From Hybos culiciformis (taxonomy: Eukaryota > Arthropoda > Insecta > Diptera > Hybotidae): 64,000 nt of DNA. The stretch is taken from NCBI GenBank assembly GCA_964007475.1, contig OZ023273.1, forward strand, positions 76,545,737 through 76,609,736. Direction: 5' to 3'. The notes beneath the pieces were generated by a model. It did not search any database. It was not told the origin of the DNA and saw nothing but the letters and a program-made list of their open reading frames with translations. The translations under genes were made by a program, and so were the position numbers. This document shows, piece after piece, positions 11,501 through 23,613 of the stretch. Each line of letters starts with the position of its first letter. Positions within the stretch are counted from its first letter, which is position 1.

Positions 11501-12112
11501 AAGTGAGGGCGGAAGTGAGGGCGGAAGTGAGGGCGGAAGTGAGGGCGGAAGTGAGGGCGGAAGTGCGGGCGGAATTGAGGGCGGAAGTGAGGGCGGAAGT
11601 GAGGGCGGAAGTGAGGGCGGAAGTGAGGGCGGAAGTGAGGGCGGAAGTGAGGGCGGAAGTGAGGGCGGAAGTGAGGGCGGAAGTGAGGGCGGAAGTGAGG
11701 GCGGAAGTGAGGGCGGAAGTGAGGGCGGAAGTGAGGGCGGAAGTGAGGGCGGAAGTGAGGCGGAAGAGAGGTTGGTAGTTAGGGCAGAAGTGAGGGCGGA
11801 AAATAGGGTGGAAGTGAGGGCGGAAGTTAGGACGGAAGTTAGGGCGGAAGTGAGGGTGGAAGTGAAGGCGGAAGTGAAGGCGGAAGTGAGGGCGGAAGTC
11901 AGGGCGGAAGTGAGGGCGGAAGTGAGGGCGGAAGTGAGGGCGGAAGTCAGGGCGGAAGTGAGGGCGGAAGTGAGGGCGAAAGTGAGGGTGGAAGTTAGGG
12001 CGGAAGGAATTGTGGAAGTGAGCGCGGAAGTGAGGGCGGAAGTGAGGACGGAAGTGAGGTCGGAAGTGAGGGCGGAAGTGAGGGCGGAAGTGAGGGCGGA
12101 AGTGAGGGCGTT
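8566..12112 (+). repeat. 12-bp minisatellite array (GGCGGAAGTGAG)n, ~3.5 kb
   Basis: Close to 300 tandem copies of GGCGGAAGTGAG with scattered variants. The first ~130 bases contain a longer, more diverged version (GGCGGCAGTAATGGCTGAAGAGA). The plus strand is strongly purine-rich. Marker variants such as GAGGTTGGTAGTTAGGG recur near 9290, 9695, 9913, 10311, 11112, 11241, 11408 and 11769, showing segmental duplication within the array. The unit length is divisible by three, so long ORFs (Ala-Glu-Val-Arg repeats) appear by default; I do not call them genes. Confidence 0.95.
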
Positions 12113-12210
12113 TTTTAAATAGGTAGCGCCGGTGGAATAAAGATTACCTGCCCAAAAGTTTTGGGTAGCTAGCTACTTTTAGAGTCGTCCTGGCTCAAAA
12201 TATAAAAAAA

Positions 12211-12440
12211 AACACACGAAGCAGTCATAGGAACTGCCGAAAGAAGTTTATACTTAAAGCTTTAAACTATTAAATAACAATGACTACAAATAATGGACTG
12301 CTTTTGGACTGCTGGACTGATTTTTATTTTAATTTACATTTTGTACTGAGCAGCCCATCATTTATAGCCACTGTTATTTCATAGTTTAAAGCTTTAAGTA
12401 TAAACTTCTTTCGGCAGTTCCTATGACTGCTTCGTGTGTT
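12211..12440. repeat. Inverted repeat at the right end of the Helitron-like element
   Basis: Arms 12211-12269 and 12382-12440 are inverted copies of about 59 bp, with weaker matching continuing inward. They contain the motif AAGTTTATACTT and the end module ACACGAAGCAGTCATAGG. Confidence 0.85.
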
Positions 12441-12525
12441 TTTTTGTTTTCTTAACATTAGATAGTTAATTACTATATTTTTTTGTTCGATACAATAATT
12501 TTTATTTATTCGACAGTATTTCTTT

Positions 12526-12685
12526 TTAAGATTTTCGGAAATTAAAATAGGGTAAACGTATTGATTTATTAAAATTCGTAATTTTGTTTTCACCTTTAGT
12601 ATTATTACTGTTACTTTGATTTTCTAAATTTTGTGTAGGTGGTGGAGGAGGAGGAGGAGGAGGAGGAAGAAGTTGACTCAATTGT
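12526..12685 (-). pseudogene. Displaced 3' end of env (proline-rich tail)
   Basis: A minus frame runs from the hAT target duplication to a TAA at 12526-12528. It starts with a run of about nine prolines (a CCT/CCA repeat, GGAGGAGGAGG on plus) followed by an Asn/Lys-rich end. It is in register with the env frame on the far side of the hAT element (boundary at 15301). It is therefore the cytoplasmic tail of Env, separated by 2.6 kb. It has no start codon of its own. Confidence 0.6.
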
Positions 12686-13167
12686 TTTGGGACCAATGTT
12701 CCCTCTAAGCTGCGCGCGTGCGCGCTAGCGCACCCTTTTTTTGCTTGCGCGCAGATAATTTATTTTGCGCGCAGACAAAATTTAACGAATAATAAAGTTA
12801 TTTTATTAAAAAATTTTAATGCGTTAGGGATCGTTATGTTGTATTTAGTCCTATAGAATTTAGACCACTAAATGGAGTATTATATGCGTCAATACACATG
12901 CAATCATTTAGATGCATCTGCATAAATAATGAAAAAATTTAGATGCTTCAGCGTATATAATGAAAAAATTTAGATGCATCAGCGTAAATAATGAATTCAT
13001 TTAGATGTTTCGCATTGAATATTACGTAATACCTATAAACAAACATAATATCTCTCACAATATTTCAATACAGCCAAATACAAAAAAAAAAGAGACAAAA
13101 TGAGAAGAAAAAATATTCTTTCTTTGCAACTACCTCTCCCCTACGCATTAAAACACTATATTGGATA

Positions 13168-13292
13168 TGTAAACAAAATTTGTTATACAACTCGTTCTGT
13201 ATTTACACAAAAATACATTGACACTATTGACTCGTGTCAATGTATTTTTGTGTACACAGAACTCTTAATTAATAACAAATTTAGTTTACATA
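13168..13292. repeat. Long hairpin inside hAT A
   Basis: The core arms ACACAAAAATACATTGACAC and its exact complement surround a short loop near 13230-13235. Imperfect pairing extends each arm to about 55 bases. Confidence 0.75.
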
Positions 13293-13947
13293 TACAATAA
13301 TCTACTATTAAACTTCACAAATAAAATTTTGAATTTTCATTAATCAGTCATAAATTTTTTGCTGGAAAATCGTTTGGTTTCTACTATACGATTTTTTTTC
13401 TCGATTTTATTTAGGCGAATTAAATCGAATATTTTAGACGGAACTAATTTTGATTTAAATGAAATTCATTTTTATAACTACAAAGTAACATCTGAATTTT
13501 ATATTTGTTTTTATAATACAAATTTTGGTATGTTTTGGTATATATTTTTGTTTCTTTCGGAGTGATAGAGGTATACATACATTATAAGTTTCTTTTATTG
13601 ATTTTCTGTTGGTATAAACCTTTTTTTTTTTCGAAAATTGTGTGTTTAATCATTTCCTCTTTTTATATACCAAAAAGTGAGTCCAACCCCGATAATCGAG
13701 TAACCGAGTACTCGTCGATTTTACGAATTTTCCCATTACTCGGTTAACCGGTTAATTCCATCGAGTAGTCGAGTAGTTACTTTTTAGTTATCTTTTAAGC
13801 AAAATAAACAAAATAACATTTCCTAATAAACATTAGAATTTTGGTACACGGATTTCCGTGCAAAAATGTATTACGTCATTTACGACAACAAAAACACACA
13901 AAACACTGAATATTTGAGCTTGGATAAAAAGTTCAGCTTATATAACT

Positions 13948-14088
13948 ATGAACTATAAACCGACCTCTACTGCATCTAAGCGAGTCTTTTCTGTAGCTGG
14001 TACAATGAAAAATAAAATCCGAAATCGAACGAGCCCAGAACCGTTAAATGCATTAATTTTCCTTAAATATTATTTCCTAAATAAATAA
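13948..14088 (+). pseudogene. hAT transposase C-terminal (dimerisation) remnant
   Basis: An open frame of 46 codons includes KPTSTASKRVFSVAG and ALIFLKYYFLNK, the hallmark of the hAT C-terminal dimerisation region. The transposase at 50287-50901 has nearly the same ending (KPTSTASERVFSIAG, ALIFLKYYFLNK), so the two belong to related subfamilies. No BED finger or catalytic part is found nearby, so hAT A is non-autonomous. Confidence 0.75.
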
Positions 14089-14202
14089 TCCGTTCGGTGT
14101 AACAATTAACAGTTTTAACAGTTTTAGTAGTTTACAGTTTTAACAGTTTTAGTAGTAGTGTAGTTGCAGTATTGCTCTATTAGTACATATATGAATTAAA
14201 TA

Positions 14203-14931
14203 TGGCTCTGTTTCTAAAATTTCTTAAAAATTTATAAGAATTCAGATGTTCTTAGTATTATTTTAACCGTTTTTTATGAGTAACTAAATGTCTAAATAGT
14301 TTTTTTTGTTTGAAGTTAATTTATCAAACTTTTTAACGTCTCCTTTAATAATATTACCTCTTTTTATTTTTCAGTAACAAATGTAATTTTTTTTTTCGTT
14401 TCGAGTCACGGTTTCGAGTCACGGAAACTAGAATTAATTGTCAGTTACTAGGATTAGAAAATTTAATGCGAATACTTTTATTCAAGCGTTTTTAGTCCAA
14501 CAAATGAAATAAAAAAAAGAAGGTGGGAAATAATCTTACTTTTAGAGAATTTTGCGTTAAAACAACATTCAAAATTTTAGTCAACGAGTCACGAATACAA
14601 TGAAGAATTTCATTGTCTTCAAAAAAAAAAAAAAAAAAAACTGTCACTTCATTGAATAAGGGGACGAGCCAAGCTACAAAAATCTGTTAAACTTTTTCAA
14701 ATAGGACGTCTATTTACTGAGAAATCGGAGCAAACGTCAAAAAAAAATTTAAATTTTATTATGTAAATCAATAAAAAATAATTTCGCTAAAAATTGAAAG
14801 TCTATATTGAAAGTTTATTGAGAGTTTATTTGTACACAAAATATTTACAATAATTTTTATATAATATACATAATTAAGGAAATTTAAATCTAAGATAAGG
14901 ATGTCTTTCGAGTCACGGCGAAACAGAGCCA
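14203..14931. mobile_element. Tc1/mariner-like MITE, TSD TA
   Basis: The inverted ends TGGCTCTGTTTC and GAAACAGAGCCA are each flanked by TA (14201-14202, 14932-14933). The word GAGTCACGG recurs inside at 14403-14428 and 14909-14918. No transposase frame remains. It is nested in hAT A. Confidence 0.65.
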
Positions 14932-15308
14932 TATGTATTATTTATTATTTTATTTTTATCATTGAGATTAAGTTGTTGTGATATACAATTTAGCTAGAAT
15001 TAAAGATTATACCTATAAATTAAAATTAATTTGGATACACTAATACCAAATTTGAAGTCCTTCCAAGGAAGGAGGCCAATAAATTTTTTGTTACGAAGTT
15101 TGTTTGTTTAATCGTTACCAAATTTTAATTTTTTTTTTTCCTAATTTTTCTTTCACTACTCTCCGTAAAGAAGTAGTTAAAAAAAAATGTTTGTGACTAA
15201 TTTTTTTTTTAAATTTTGGCGCAATAAGAATAAATTACAAATAATGCGCGCAAGCAAGTTCATTTTTGCCCAGCTTTTAAAAAAATTAGAGGGAACATTG
15301 TTTGGGAC

Positions 15309-17336
15309 CTTTGATGTTGATTTGATATCGGTTGTATTTTTACTTAATATTTTTGGTACAACTAACGTTGACCTAACGTCTCGAGCTTGACGTATGTTGC
15401 TACTTGAACTATTTGATAATTGTGACACAGTTTTACCTACTTTACTTGGTAATTGTTCTAGGGTATTGCTAGGTTTAGATGGTGATTCTTTTATAGTAAC
15501 CACTCTTCCCTCCCCTTTTTCTGATTCATTTGATGATGAATAAGTTGTTGGTCTAGAGTTATTACTTTCGGTGTTATCAATGTTCTTATTTATCTGAGTT
15601 TTTACCTGTAAAATTTTTACAACGATGAAAATTAGGACTCCAATCACTAAAATAGATATACCGGAATTACTGTAAGTTAAAATTTTATCTGAACTTAAAA
15701 AATATTTGTGTATTCTCCTAAAGTATCATTTAATGATTCCATGTTTTCGTTAATTTTTTTCCAATTTTGTTTGAAGTCTAATTGCGATGTATGTATAAGC
15801 GGAAGATTTAATTCAGAAATAGGTCTGGTGTTATTTTGTGGAAGTTTGTGGTTTATCAAAGTTATATTTTGAATATATTCTGGTAAATTATGAATTTGGT
15901 TTTTTTCTACTGGTAGTTCCCAATTTGATATTGTATAAGAGCATTTATTATTCAAATGTACTATTCCCGTTCCTAATAGAAATTTTTGTGTTGTTTGTTC
16001 GTCACATTGTAACTGGATCATTTGTTTATTGTTGAACACATACAACCAACTGTTAGCGGAATTGAGTTTGATAACAACGTTTGGTGGTGTAATTAATTTA
16101 GTGATTTTACAGGTGCTAGTGCCTTCATACACACCGGGCATTTTAAAACAAACTTCGTTAGAAAACTCGTTTACCGAGAATGGCTTGAACTGTTTGCAAA
16201 TGTATATCGGTTTTTCGTTGAAAGATAAAAGCTTCATACAATGTTTATTTAATTCAAATGCTTTAATAGTACACAAGAGTGACCATTGTGCTTGAAATAA
16301 TATATAATCGAAATCTATATCTATAACCGCATAAGAATCGTTTGATAGCACTTATAGGGTATAAATGTATATTGTCTAATGTAAAGGTTTTCGAATTGCA
16401 AATAGGTATTGTAATTTTTATAAGAATTTCGTTAGGTAATTCTATCCAATGTACTTTGATAATTTTATTTAAATAGGAATGATCAGTTATTAAAGGATTA
16501 AAATTAGCTATACTAGTAATGTTATTATATATTTATTGTAAATCTTTTGAACTAAGTAATAGTGGATGCATTTTATTTTGTTGTAATGAGTTAATTAAGG
16601 TAAAAAATTTGGTTAATATATTTTGAATTAATTGCAACTGAGTTAAAATTTTAATTATTAGTTCATTTCTATCTGAATGATTATTATTTTCTTTTTCTGC
16701 TACTCCTAACTGGTTAATAACAGCAGTCATATTTTTTATTACTGTATTAAATTCATTTTTTATTTGTTCGTGATTCTTTTGGATTTGATTTATTGGTTCC
16801 ATCATCAAATTAAAATTAGATTTCATGATTGTTAATTGTTTTTGTTGATAATGAATATTTTTCTCATTTTCCATGTTTAATGTGTTTAACTTTTTGTAAA
16901 TATCTGTTGCATCGTCGTCATCCATCGTACCGAACAAGAATTTACTGAATTTTCCTACAATATTTATTAATCCTCTTTTGTTCCTTCTGGTACTTGTACT
17001 TCCATAACTTTTTAATTCTGATATTTGTTCTTCAATATCAACTGTAATTTTTTTTATTATTCCTTCCCATATTTCACAATTACTCTTTGAGTCACTTTTC
17101 GTTGAAAATTTACATAAGGTATGTAATGATGCCTCGCAAAATTTAATATGGTTTAGTGTTGGCTCCCATTCTGGAAATTTTATATTGGTAATTATAGTCC
17201 ATGATTCTTGATAAAAAACTGCTTGACCGATGTTTTCTAAAATAATGCCTTTACTAGGGTCCAGTTTTTCATGCTGGAACGATTTTACACAATTGATTTG
17301 CAATAACAATAAAACAAATATGTTGACCACGAACAT
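15309..17336 (-). pseudogene. env: Errantivirus-like env, broken by frameshifts and a hAT insertion
   Basis: Three minus-strand segments in changing frames (17336-16533, 16351-15695, 15647-15309) together resemble an insect-retrovirus Env of the baculovirus F-like type. The first has a hydrophobic signal (residues ~4-14), cysteines, and a basic furin-type site RRNKR followed by a hydrophobic, Gly-containing fusion-peptide-like stretch, then heptad repeats. The second is the Cys-rich ectodomain. The third begins with a membrane span (GVLIFIVVKIL) and a polar cytoplasmic tail. Frame changes lie between 16533 and 16351 and near 15695-15647. The hAT element at 12694-15300 removes the last part, found at 12526-12685. 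It cannot make a functional protein as read. Confidence 0.8.
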
Positions 17337-17489
17337 TCCTGCAACCAGAAGTATGAATTTCGTTTATTTTATTTTATTTTTTACTAAAAATAAAAAATTG
17401 CATTAGAATTTAACATCGTTATTTACATTGTACCCCCTTTTTTTTTTTTTTTTTTTTTAATTAAGATCTAATATTAAAGGAAAATTTTA

Positions 17490-20400
17490 TTACTCATAGA
17501 ATTTTTTCAATCTATTATTATTTACTCTTTTAAATTTTCTTCCAATTTTAATTGTGACATTAACAGGGCTGCTTACTTCTGTGACTTTAAATGGTCCTAA
17601 CCAAATTTGCGAAAATTTTCCCTTTATTACCGGATTTTTCAACAACACCTTCTCGCCTATCTTAAAATGTTTGGGGTTGGCATTCTTATCGTATTGTTTT
17701 TTTGAAATTTCTTTACTTTTTTCTAAATTTTGTCGGGCAATTGCATGAGCTTTTTGTAATTTATATCGAATTTGATAGAAGTAGTTTTCAAAATCATATA
17801 TCGGTTGAATTTTTTGTTGTATATTTGTCGGTACATCAGATTTAAAACCAAATAAACATTCCATTGGTGTTATGAATGTGGAGTATTATTATGCACGAAC
17901 ATTGCTTGTCTTAATATCTGATCCCACGTTTTTGAGTCTGCATCTGTAAAATTCCGAAGATATTCTGCTAATGACCTATGCGAACGTTCCAATGCACCAT
18001 TTGACTGAGGGTGATAGGCAGTTGTCTGTATCTTTTTAATTTTTAATAGCTTACATGTTTTTTTGAATAATTCGCTTGTGAAGTTGCTACCCTGATCCGT
18101 TACCAAAGTTTTTGGAATTTTGTACCTACTTATGATTTCGTCTACTAAAATCCTAGCTACTTGTTCTGCTTCAATAGTAGGCAAAGCATAACAGTCCATA
18201 AACCTGCTTAAATCGTCCATAAAAGTCAAAATGTACCTATTACCTGCATGTGTAACCTCTAATGGTCCAACAATGTCCATAAAAACTTTATCAAATGGAT
18301 ACGTCGCTACATCGGTCATTTGCATGTGCATCTTAGTATTTCTTGAAATTTTATTTTGTTGGCATTTTCGACATTTCTTAACAAAACTTTTTATATCTTT
18401 CTGCATACCCTTCCATTTATATTTGTTTTTTATTCTTTTATACGTCCTCTGAAAACCTTGATGTCCACCAAACAATGAGTCATGATATTCTTTTATAATT
18501 AATTGTTGATCTTTAACGTTATTAACTTCTTCTATTTTATCGTTGAAATTTATATCTTCATCTGAATTTTCATCGCTCTCAGTATCTTCTTCAGAATTAT
18601 CGTTGTTAGCATTATTTTCATTATTTTCGTTATTTTCATTATTTTCATAAATTGAATTTTCAGTATTTTTTGAATTGGCATTTTTTACTTGTTTGGCTGT
18701 TGCTCGAGTAGTTACAAAACAATTCTTTTTCTGTTCTTCAACGTTTGGTATTCGACTTAGACTGTCCGCATTCGTATTTAATTTTCCAGCCTTATAAATA
18801 ATATCGAAATCGTATTCAGAAAGTTTTAATTGGAATCGGGTTAATCGAGAACTAATGTCTTTGAATTTTTTAAAATTTTGTAAAGGCTTATGGTCTTAAA
18901 AAACAGTGAATGGTTTTCCATATAAGTAACAATGAAAATTTTTTATCGCCCAAACTACTGCTAATAATTCTCTTTCGATTGTTGAATAATTTTTTTCGGC
19001 GGCGTTAAGAGTTCGACTAGCGTACGCAATAGGGTGTTCGTTATCAGAATTATCGCCTTGAAACAATACAGCACCTAATGCCTCAGAACTAGCGTCAGTT
19101 GTTAAAAAAAATTTCTTGTCAAAATCTGGATATGCTAGTACAGGTGGCTGTACTAGGGCATTTTTTAATTTAATAAAAGATTTTTCGCACTCAGGATCCC
19201 ATTTAAACTTTGACTCCTTTCGCAATAATTTATTAAGAGGGTTTGCTACGGCTGAAAAGTTAGGTATGAATTTACGGTAGTAATTTGCTAGACCTAGAAA
19301 ACTTTGTACCGTTTTAACCGAATTAGGAGTTGGAAAATTTATCACACACTGAACTTTCGGATCTGGTTCCGCCCCCAAAGCCGAACATTTATGACCCAGG
19401 TAAACTACCTCCTTACTGAGAAATTGACATTTACGTGGTTGCAACTTCAAGTTACTCGATTTTAAACGGTCAAATACTCGGATAAGTTTCTTATTGTGGT
19501 CTTCTAAATTCTTTGCGTATATTACTATATCATCTAAATATATAAGGCAATCTATTCCCTCTAAACCAGACATTATTATTGACATTGTTCGCTGAAAAGT
19601 GGCTGGACTATTTTTCAAACTATTTTTCAAATAATGTCCCTCCGGAGTGCCAAATGCGGTTTTTTCCTTGTCCTTGTCGCCCATTAAAATTTGATGATAT
19701 CCACTTGCCAAATCCAGAGTGGTGAAATACCGTGAATGCCCTAATTGGTCTAATATATCTTCCATTCGTGGTAGAGGATACGCATCCCCGACTGTAATAT
19801 CATTTATTTTTCTAAAATCTACGACGACCCGCCAATTTTTTTTTTTATCTGGCCCTGATTTTTTCGGAACCACTAATAAAGGTGAATTCCACGGGCTTTT
19901 ACTAAGCTCAATAATTTTATTTTCTAACATTTCCCTAACATGTTCCCTTATTACTTCTTTATGTATTTGTGGTAACCGATACATCTTTTGATTTATTGGT
20001 GCTGAATCTAGTGGGGTTATAATTGAATGTACAGCTTCATCTGTATGTGAGAATTTATCTCCAGGCAGAAAAAAAATACTATTATAATCTTTACAAATTT
20101 GAGTAACAGACTCTTTTTCGATATCATTTAACGTACCATCTAAATTTATTTCTTCTAATAGTAGTTTACATCTTTTTTCGTCAATTTCTTCGTTATTAAT
20201 TTTACAATAATTTATTTTCGCTTCATATCTTTTACTTCTATTTTTGTAACCTAATTTTTCCTTTGAACTACATTCTCTTTCTGTAAAATTCTTTAAATTT
20301 TCAATTCTATATTCATTTAAGGGCATTATATTTAATTCTATTTTATCAATTGTAACATCAAAATCATTAACATTCATTAGACCCACTACTACGTACCCAT

Positions 20401-21131
20401 TAATCGGTTTAATTAAGCTATTTGCTAAAAACACTCCAGGACTGATTTCTGTTGAAAAACATATAGCCTCCTCTTTCAGGATTGTTGGGATTTTAAAACT
20501 TTTTTTTGAACGAGCTGGAATTGAAAATACAATTTTCAAATATCTTACAATTTTCAAATATGTCATTGTGAAAACTCGCAAATATTTTCCCAAAATCATA
20601 ACAATCACTGTTAGCATTAGACTGTACAATGTCATTATGATTGTTTATTAGAATTTCAGTTTCAGTTTCCATGCGAGGAAATCTGAGAATTTGATTTGGT
20701 CCTTCGACATTACAATTTTCTTTTAAAAAGTTAAAACCTAAAATCCCATCTCCCGGTATATTCTTATTTTTTTTTATTACATTAAATTCACATTGTACTT
20801 TAATTTTTTCTTTATTTAATAATTTGATTTTGCTGATTTATAATTTTTTCTTCATAATTTGTTATCATTATATTACCTACTACTTTACCTAGTGTTTCAG
20901 TTTTTCCATTTATCGAACTCAAAATAATTTTTTCATTAACATTTATTTCAACATTTTTTTTATAACGTCGCTATTTATTAAACTAACTTCAGAGCCAGTA
21001 TCCACCAATAATTCTACTTTAGGATTATTACTAATATCTAATTCTACGTGTATTGTCGGTGAAAATTTTTTTCGCTCTGCTATATCTAGGACCGATATGG
21101 GACGTTTGCATTCGGTCCTTCTTCGTTTCCC
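17490..21131 (-). pseudogene. pol: gypsy-type pol, defective
   Basis: Domains in order on the minus strand: protease with LVDTGSEVSLI (about 21000), RT with FTTLDLASGYHQ and YLDDIVIY, RNase H with TTDAS (20635-18896), integrase with an HHCC finger and the DDE signature (FMDIVGP, VTDQGSNF, ALERSH; 18895-17870), and a C-terminal GPF-type domain (17864-17490). Breaks: a frame change in the A run near 20950, at least one more before 20635, an in-frame TAA at 18896-18898 just after the RNase H core, and a frame change near 17868. In RT the usual MPFGL motif before NSPATFQ is missing, apparently by a small deletion/duplication near 19620. The element cannot be autonomous. Confidence 0.85.
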
Positions 21132-22769
21132 GATATATTATTGCCCTCATTTTCAGATGCAACCTTTTTTTGATATTGTTCGTAAATACGTTTTGGTTCG
21201 CAATCTTCAATGTTATGATCCAGACGTTGACAAAAAATACAATGGAATTGATTTCCTATCTGATTTACGCGACTCGGTTTGTTTTTTCTACACTCCAATA
21301 AAGTATGTCCTTGAATTTTACAAAAGGTACAGAATTTTACTCTACATTCACGATTAATATGTCCACTCTTTCCACAGGAATAACAAATTATTCGTCTTGT
21401 AAAATTTGAATTTCTATCAACAAAATTAGAATTCTGCGTTGGATTAAACTTATTTATGTTATTGCTATGATTGAAATTATTTGGTTTTGTTTGCGGTGAC
21501 CAAGAGTGGTTAGATATCGAATTTGTATTCAAATTAAGTTCGTAATTTGGTCCAAAATTTGTGAACTGTTGATCACGATAACTTTGGCCCGAATGCGGAG
21601 TAAAATTTTCTGAATTATTAAAATTAGGCGTATTATTGTTATTGGGCCCTAATAATGGATTATAACCACGAGTTGGAAAAACCAAACTTAAAACTATTAT
21701 TTTCAAGCTGTTCTGTTTCAGTTACTTTGTTAATAAGCTCCTCCAAATTTTTTGTTCCAAGTAGACAAGCGAATTGTTTGAGGGAATTGCTCAGTAGCCC
21801 TCTAATAAATACTTGGGTAGCTATCAGTTCATATTGTTTTATCATCGGTTCACTAGTATTTTCCCTACAAATTTTGATTAAAAATAGTTCGCATTCCTTT
21901 AATTTGAATTTGATTCTTTGTCCGAACTGACGAACAGATTCCTGATTAAATTGCCTACAACAACTTAGCAATTCTTGAGTTAAACTAGCTAAATCTTTCG
22001 TAGGAAAATAATAATTCATAAGAATTGACTGTAATTCATCAAAAGTTGTAAAAGTTTGATTTATACACATTTCATAAGGTATTCCTCTTAATTTTAGTTT
22101 AGGTAATAAAGATAAAAACATTGTTTTCTCTTCTTCCTCCGTTAATGAATTATAAATGGTATTAGAAATTTTCAAAAAAATATGGAGATCATATGTTGTT
22201 TTTTCAAAAGGTTCTCCCGAAAAAGTTGGAATAGCTTGATTTATTGTGGCTATTATGTTTGTAAGTCTAGTAGAGTCCGCCATTTTTTTTTTATTAATAG
22301 GTGTGTTTTGTTCCGAAAATTTAAAAGTACCTTCCAAAAAGTTTTTAATGTCTTGTTTAAATGTTGTTGTTCGTTTATCCAATTGTGTACACAATTTTTT
22401 TGTTATACCTATTTGATTATCTAGATTTGTCGTCAATTTATTTATTCTTTCATCATCTTCTAGGCTATCTACAGATATGACGGTATTATTACTTTTATTA
22501 AAGACACTTTCCGATTCACTTTCCGAGTGTGTATCTGAATTAATATTTTGATTAATTTCTGTTTCTTCGTTTAACTCTAATTCTGTAGAGATTAAAGTAC
22601 AATTACCTTTGGAAGAATCGTTTTCTGAATGGTTTTCAAAATTTGTGCTTATCAAAGATTTATTTTTACTTTTTGTCTTTAACCCTAAATTTTTTTTAAT
22701 TTTTTTTGTACGTAAGGACAAATTATATGACGTTTCGTCGCTTTGACTACCACTACTCATTACTTCCAA
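21086..22769 (-). pseudogene. gag: gypsy-type gag with two CCHC knuckles, one frame break
   Basis: A first frame (22769-21660) gives an acidic N-terminus and a helical capsid region (for example QESVRQFGQRIKFKLKEC). The second (21706-21086) gives an Asn-rich segment followed by CYSCGKSGHINREC and CTFCKIQGHTLLEC, two zinc knuckles of nucleocapsid, and a third Cys/His cluster CIFCQRLDHNIEDC. The frames overlap by about 46 bases near 21660-21706, so one base has been gained or lost. The 3' end overlaps pol in the -1 frame at a slippery sequence (21125-21131). Confidence 0.85.
21125..21131 (-). promoter_or_regulatory. Predicted -1 frameshift slippery site, G GGA AAC
   Basis: In the zero (gag) frame the codons read TCG GGA AAC, giving a canonical X XXY YYZ heptamer. 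The -1 frame entered here runs into the protease frame, while gag itself stops 13 codons later (21086). The same heptamer in the same register occurs in the second LTR element at 30019-30025. Confidence 0.7.
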
Positions 22770-23017
22770 ATAAAACTATTTAATCAATGTATTTGGTACA
22801 TCAACTCAAATGTAAAAAAAAATTATTAATTGGCTAAATAATCATATCTTTTAATATCTAGTAATATTTACCCCTTTTTATTTTCCAAAAAAATTAATTT
22901 TTATTTTTCTTATCAGTTAAAACACAAATTTTATTTAATTTTTTTCTTATATATGGTCAAATTACTAAAAACAGAACAAAAATTTGGTTTAAAACCTAAC
23001 AGTAATCATAAAATTTG

Positions 23018-23053
<36 letters not shown>

Positions 23054-23600
23054 CAAGTACTATATCAAATTTCTTAATTTTAACAAAGTTCAATGATATT
23101 TTATTATACTTTTCAAAAACTTACTAAAATATTGCTGCTTAGATAATAATACAATTCCCCTGCAATGCTGCTTAAAATTCTCCCTGCAATGCTGCTTAAA
23201 ATTCTCCCTGCAATGCTGCTTTAAATTTTTTTGTTAATTGTTCCTATTGTAATGATGTTACCAGTATAATCCTCTTATTCCTGTTGAAGTTTCAATCGCC
23301 AAATCAATTTTTGATTAATATCATATAATTTTTTAAAATATTTCTCGCAGTTTGTTAGAGTTTTTATTTTTTTTTTTTTTTCATTATTCTTTAGGATGGT
23401 GTTTTATTTTTAAATTATTATTCTTTAGGATGGTGTTTTATTTTTTAAAAGATTATTCTTTGCGTTCACTATTATTTTATTATTTTACATCGAACATTAT
23501 TTTTTTTATAGGCTTGTTTTAATTTTTATGTTTAACTTCACAATTAACTTTTTCACAATTAACTTCTTTTTTTTTTCTTTTTTTTTTTATATTTTTTCAC
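22770..23600 (-). other. Leader (5' UTR) of the env-bearing element with short tandem repeats
   Basis: Non-coding. It holds three copies of a ~25-bp unit (CCCTGCAATGCTGCTTAAAATT) at 23157-23228 and two copies of a ~37-bp unit (ATTCTTTAGGATGGTGTTTTATTTTT) at 23386-23455, plus a long T run near 23020-23050. Confidence 0.6.
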
Positions 23601-23611
23601 AGGCTGCGCCA
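23601..23611 (-). promoter_or_regulatory. Primer-binding site of the env-bearing element
   Basis: TGGCGCAGCCT starts two bases after the 5' LTR on the minus strand. It resembles the tRNA-Ser-type primer sites (TGGCGCAGTC) of 17.6/297/ZAM-type elements; the tRNA assignment is tentative. Confidence 0.7.
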
Positions 23612-23613
23612 AT

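Larger units (their letters stand above)
7927..12446. mobile_element. Helitron-like non-autonomous element carrying satellite and minisatellite
   Basis: The left end reads GAAGTTTATACTTCTTTAG followed by GCGCGG; the right side ends in TATGACTGCTTCGTGTG and a T run. The same two end modules bracket the satellite at 59504-62670, so this is a repeated, bounded unit. Inside are degenerate copies of the ~107-bp satellite unit (8310-8565, 12113-12205) and a huge 12-bp minisatellite between them. Central tandem repeats, palindromic ends and no visible TSD suit a Helitron/Helentron-derived element (DINE or HINE type), but the family is not proven. Confidence 0.5.
12694..15300. mobile_element. hAT element A in env, 2.6 kb, TSD TTTGGGAC
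   Basis: The terminal inverted repeats CAATGTTCCCTCTAA face each other at 12694 and 15300, with perfect 8-bp duplications TTTGGGAC at 12686-12693 and 15301-15308. Both subterminal regions carry GCGCGC-rich words (GCTTGCGCGCAG, TGCGCGCAAGC). Inside are a transposase C-terminal remnant (13948-14088), a palindrome (13168-13292), CGAGTA/TACTCG words at 13690-13785 and a Tc1-like element. A related sequence without these ends lies at about 45985-46430. Confidence 0.88.

Noticed and set aside
8571..12122. Several long plus-strand ORFs encoding Ala-Glu-Val-Arg repeats
   Set aside because: The repeat unit is 12 bp, so frames stay open automatically; stops occur only where the array period slips. No start context, domain or codon bias argues for a protein.
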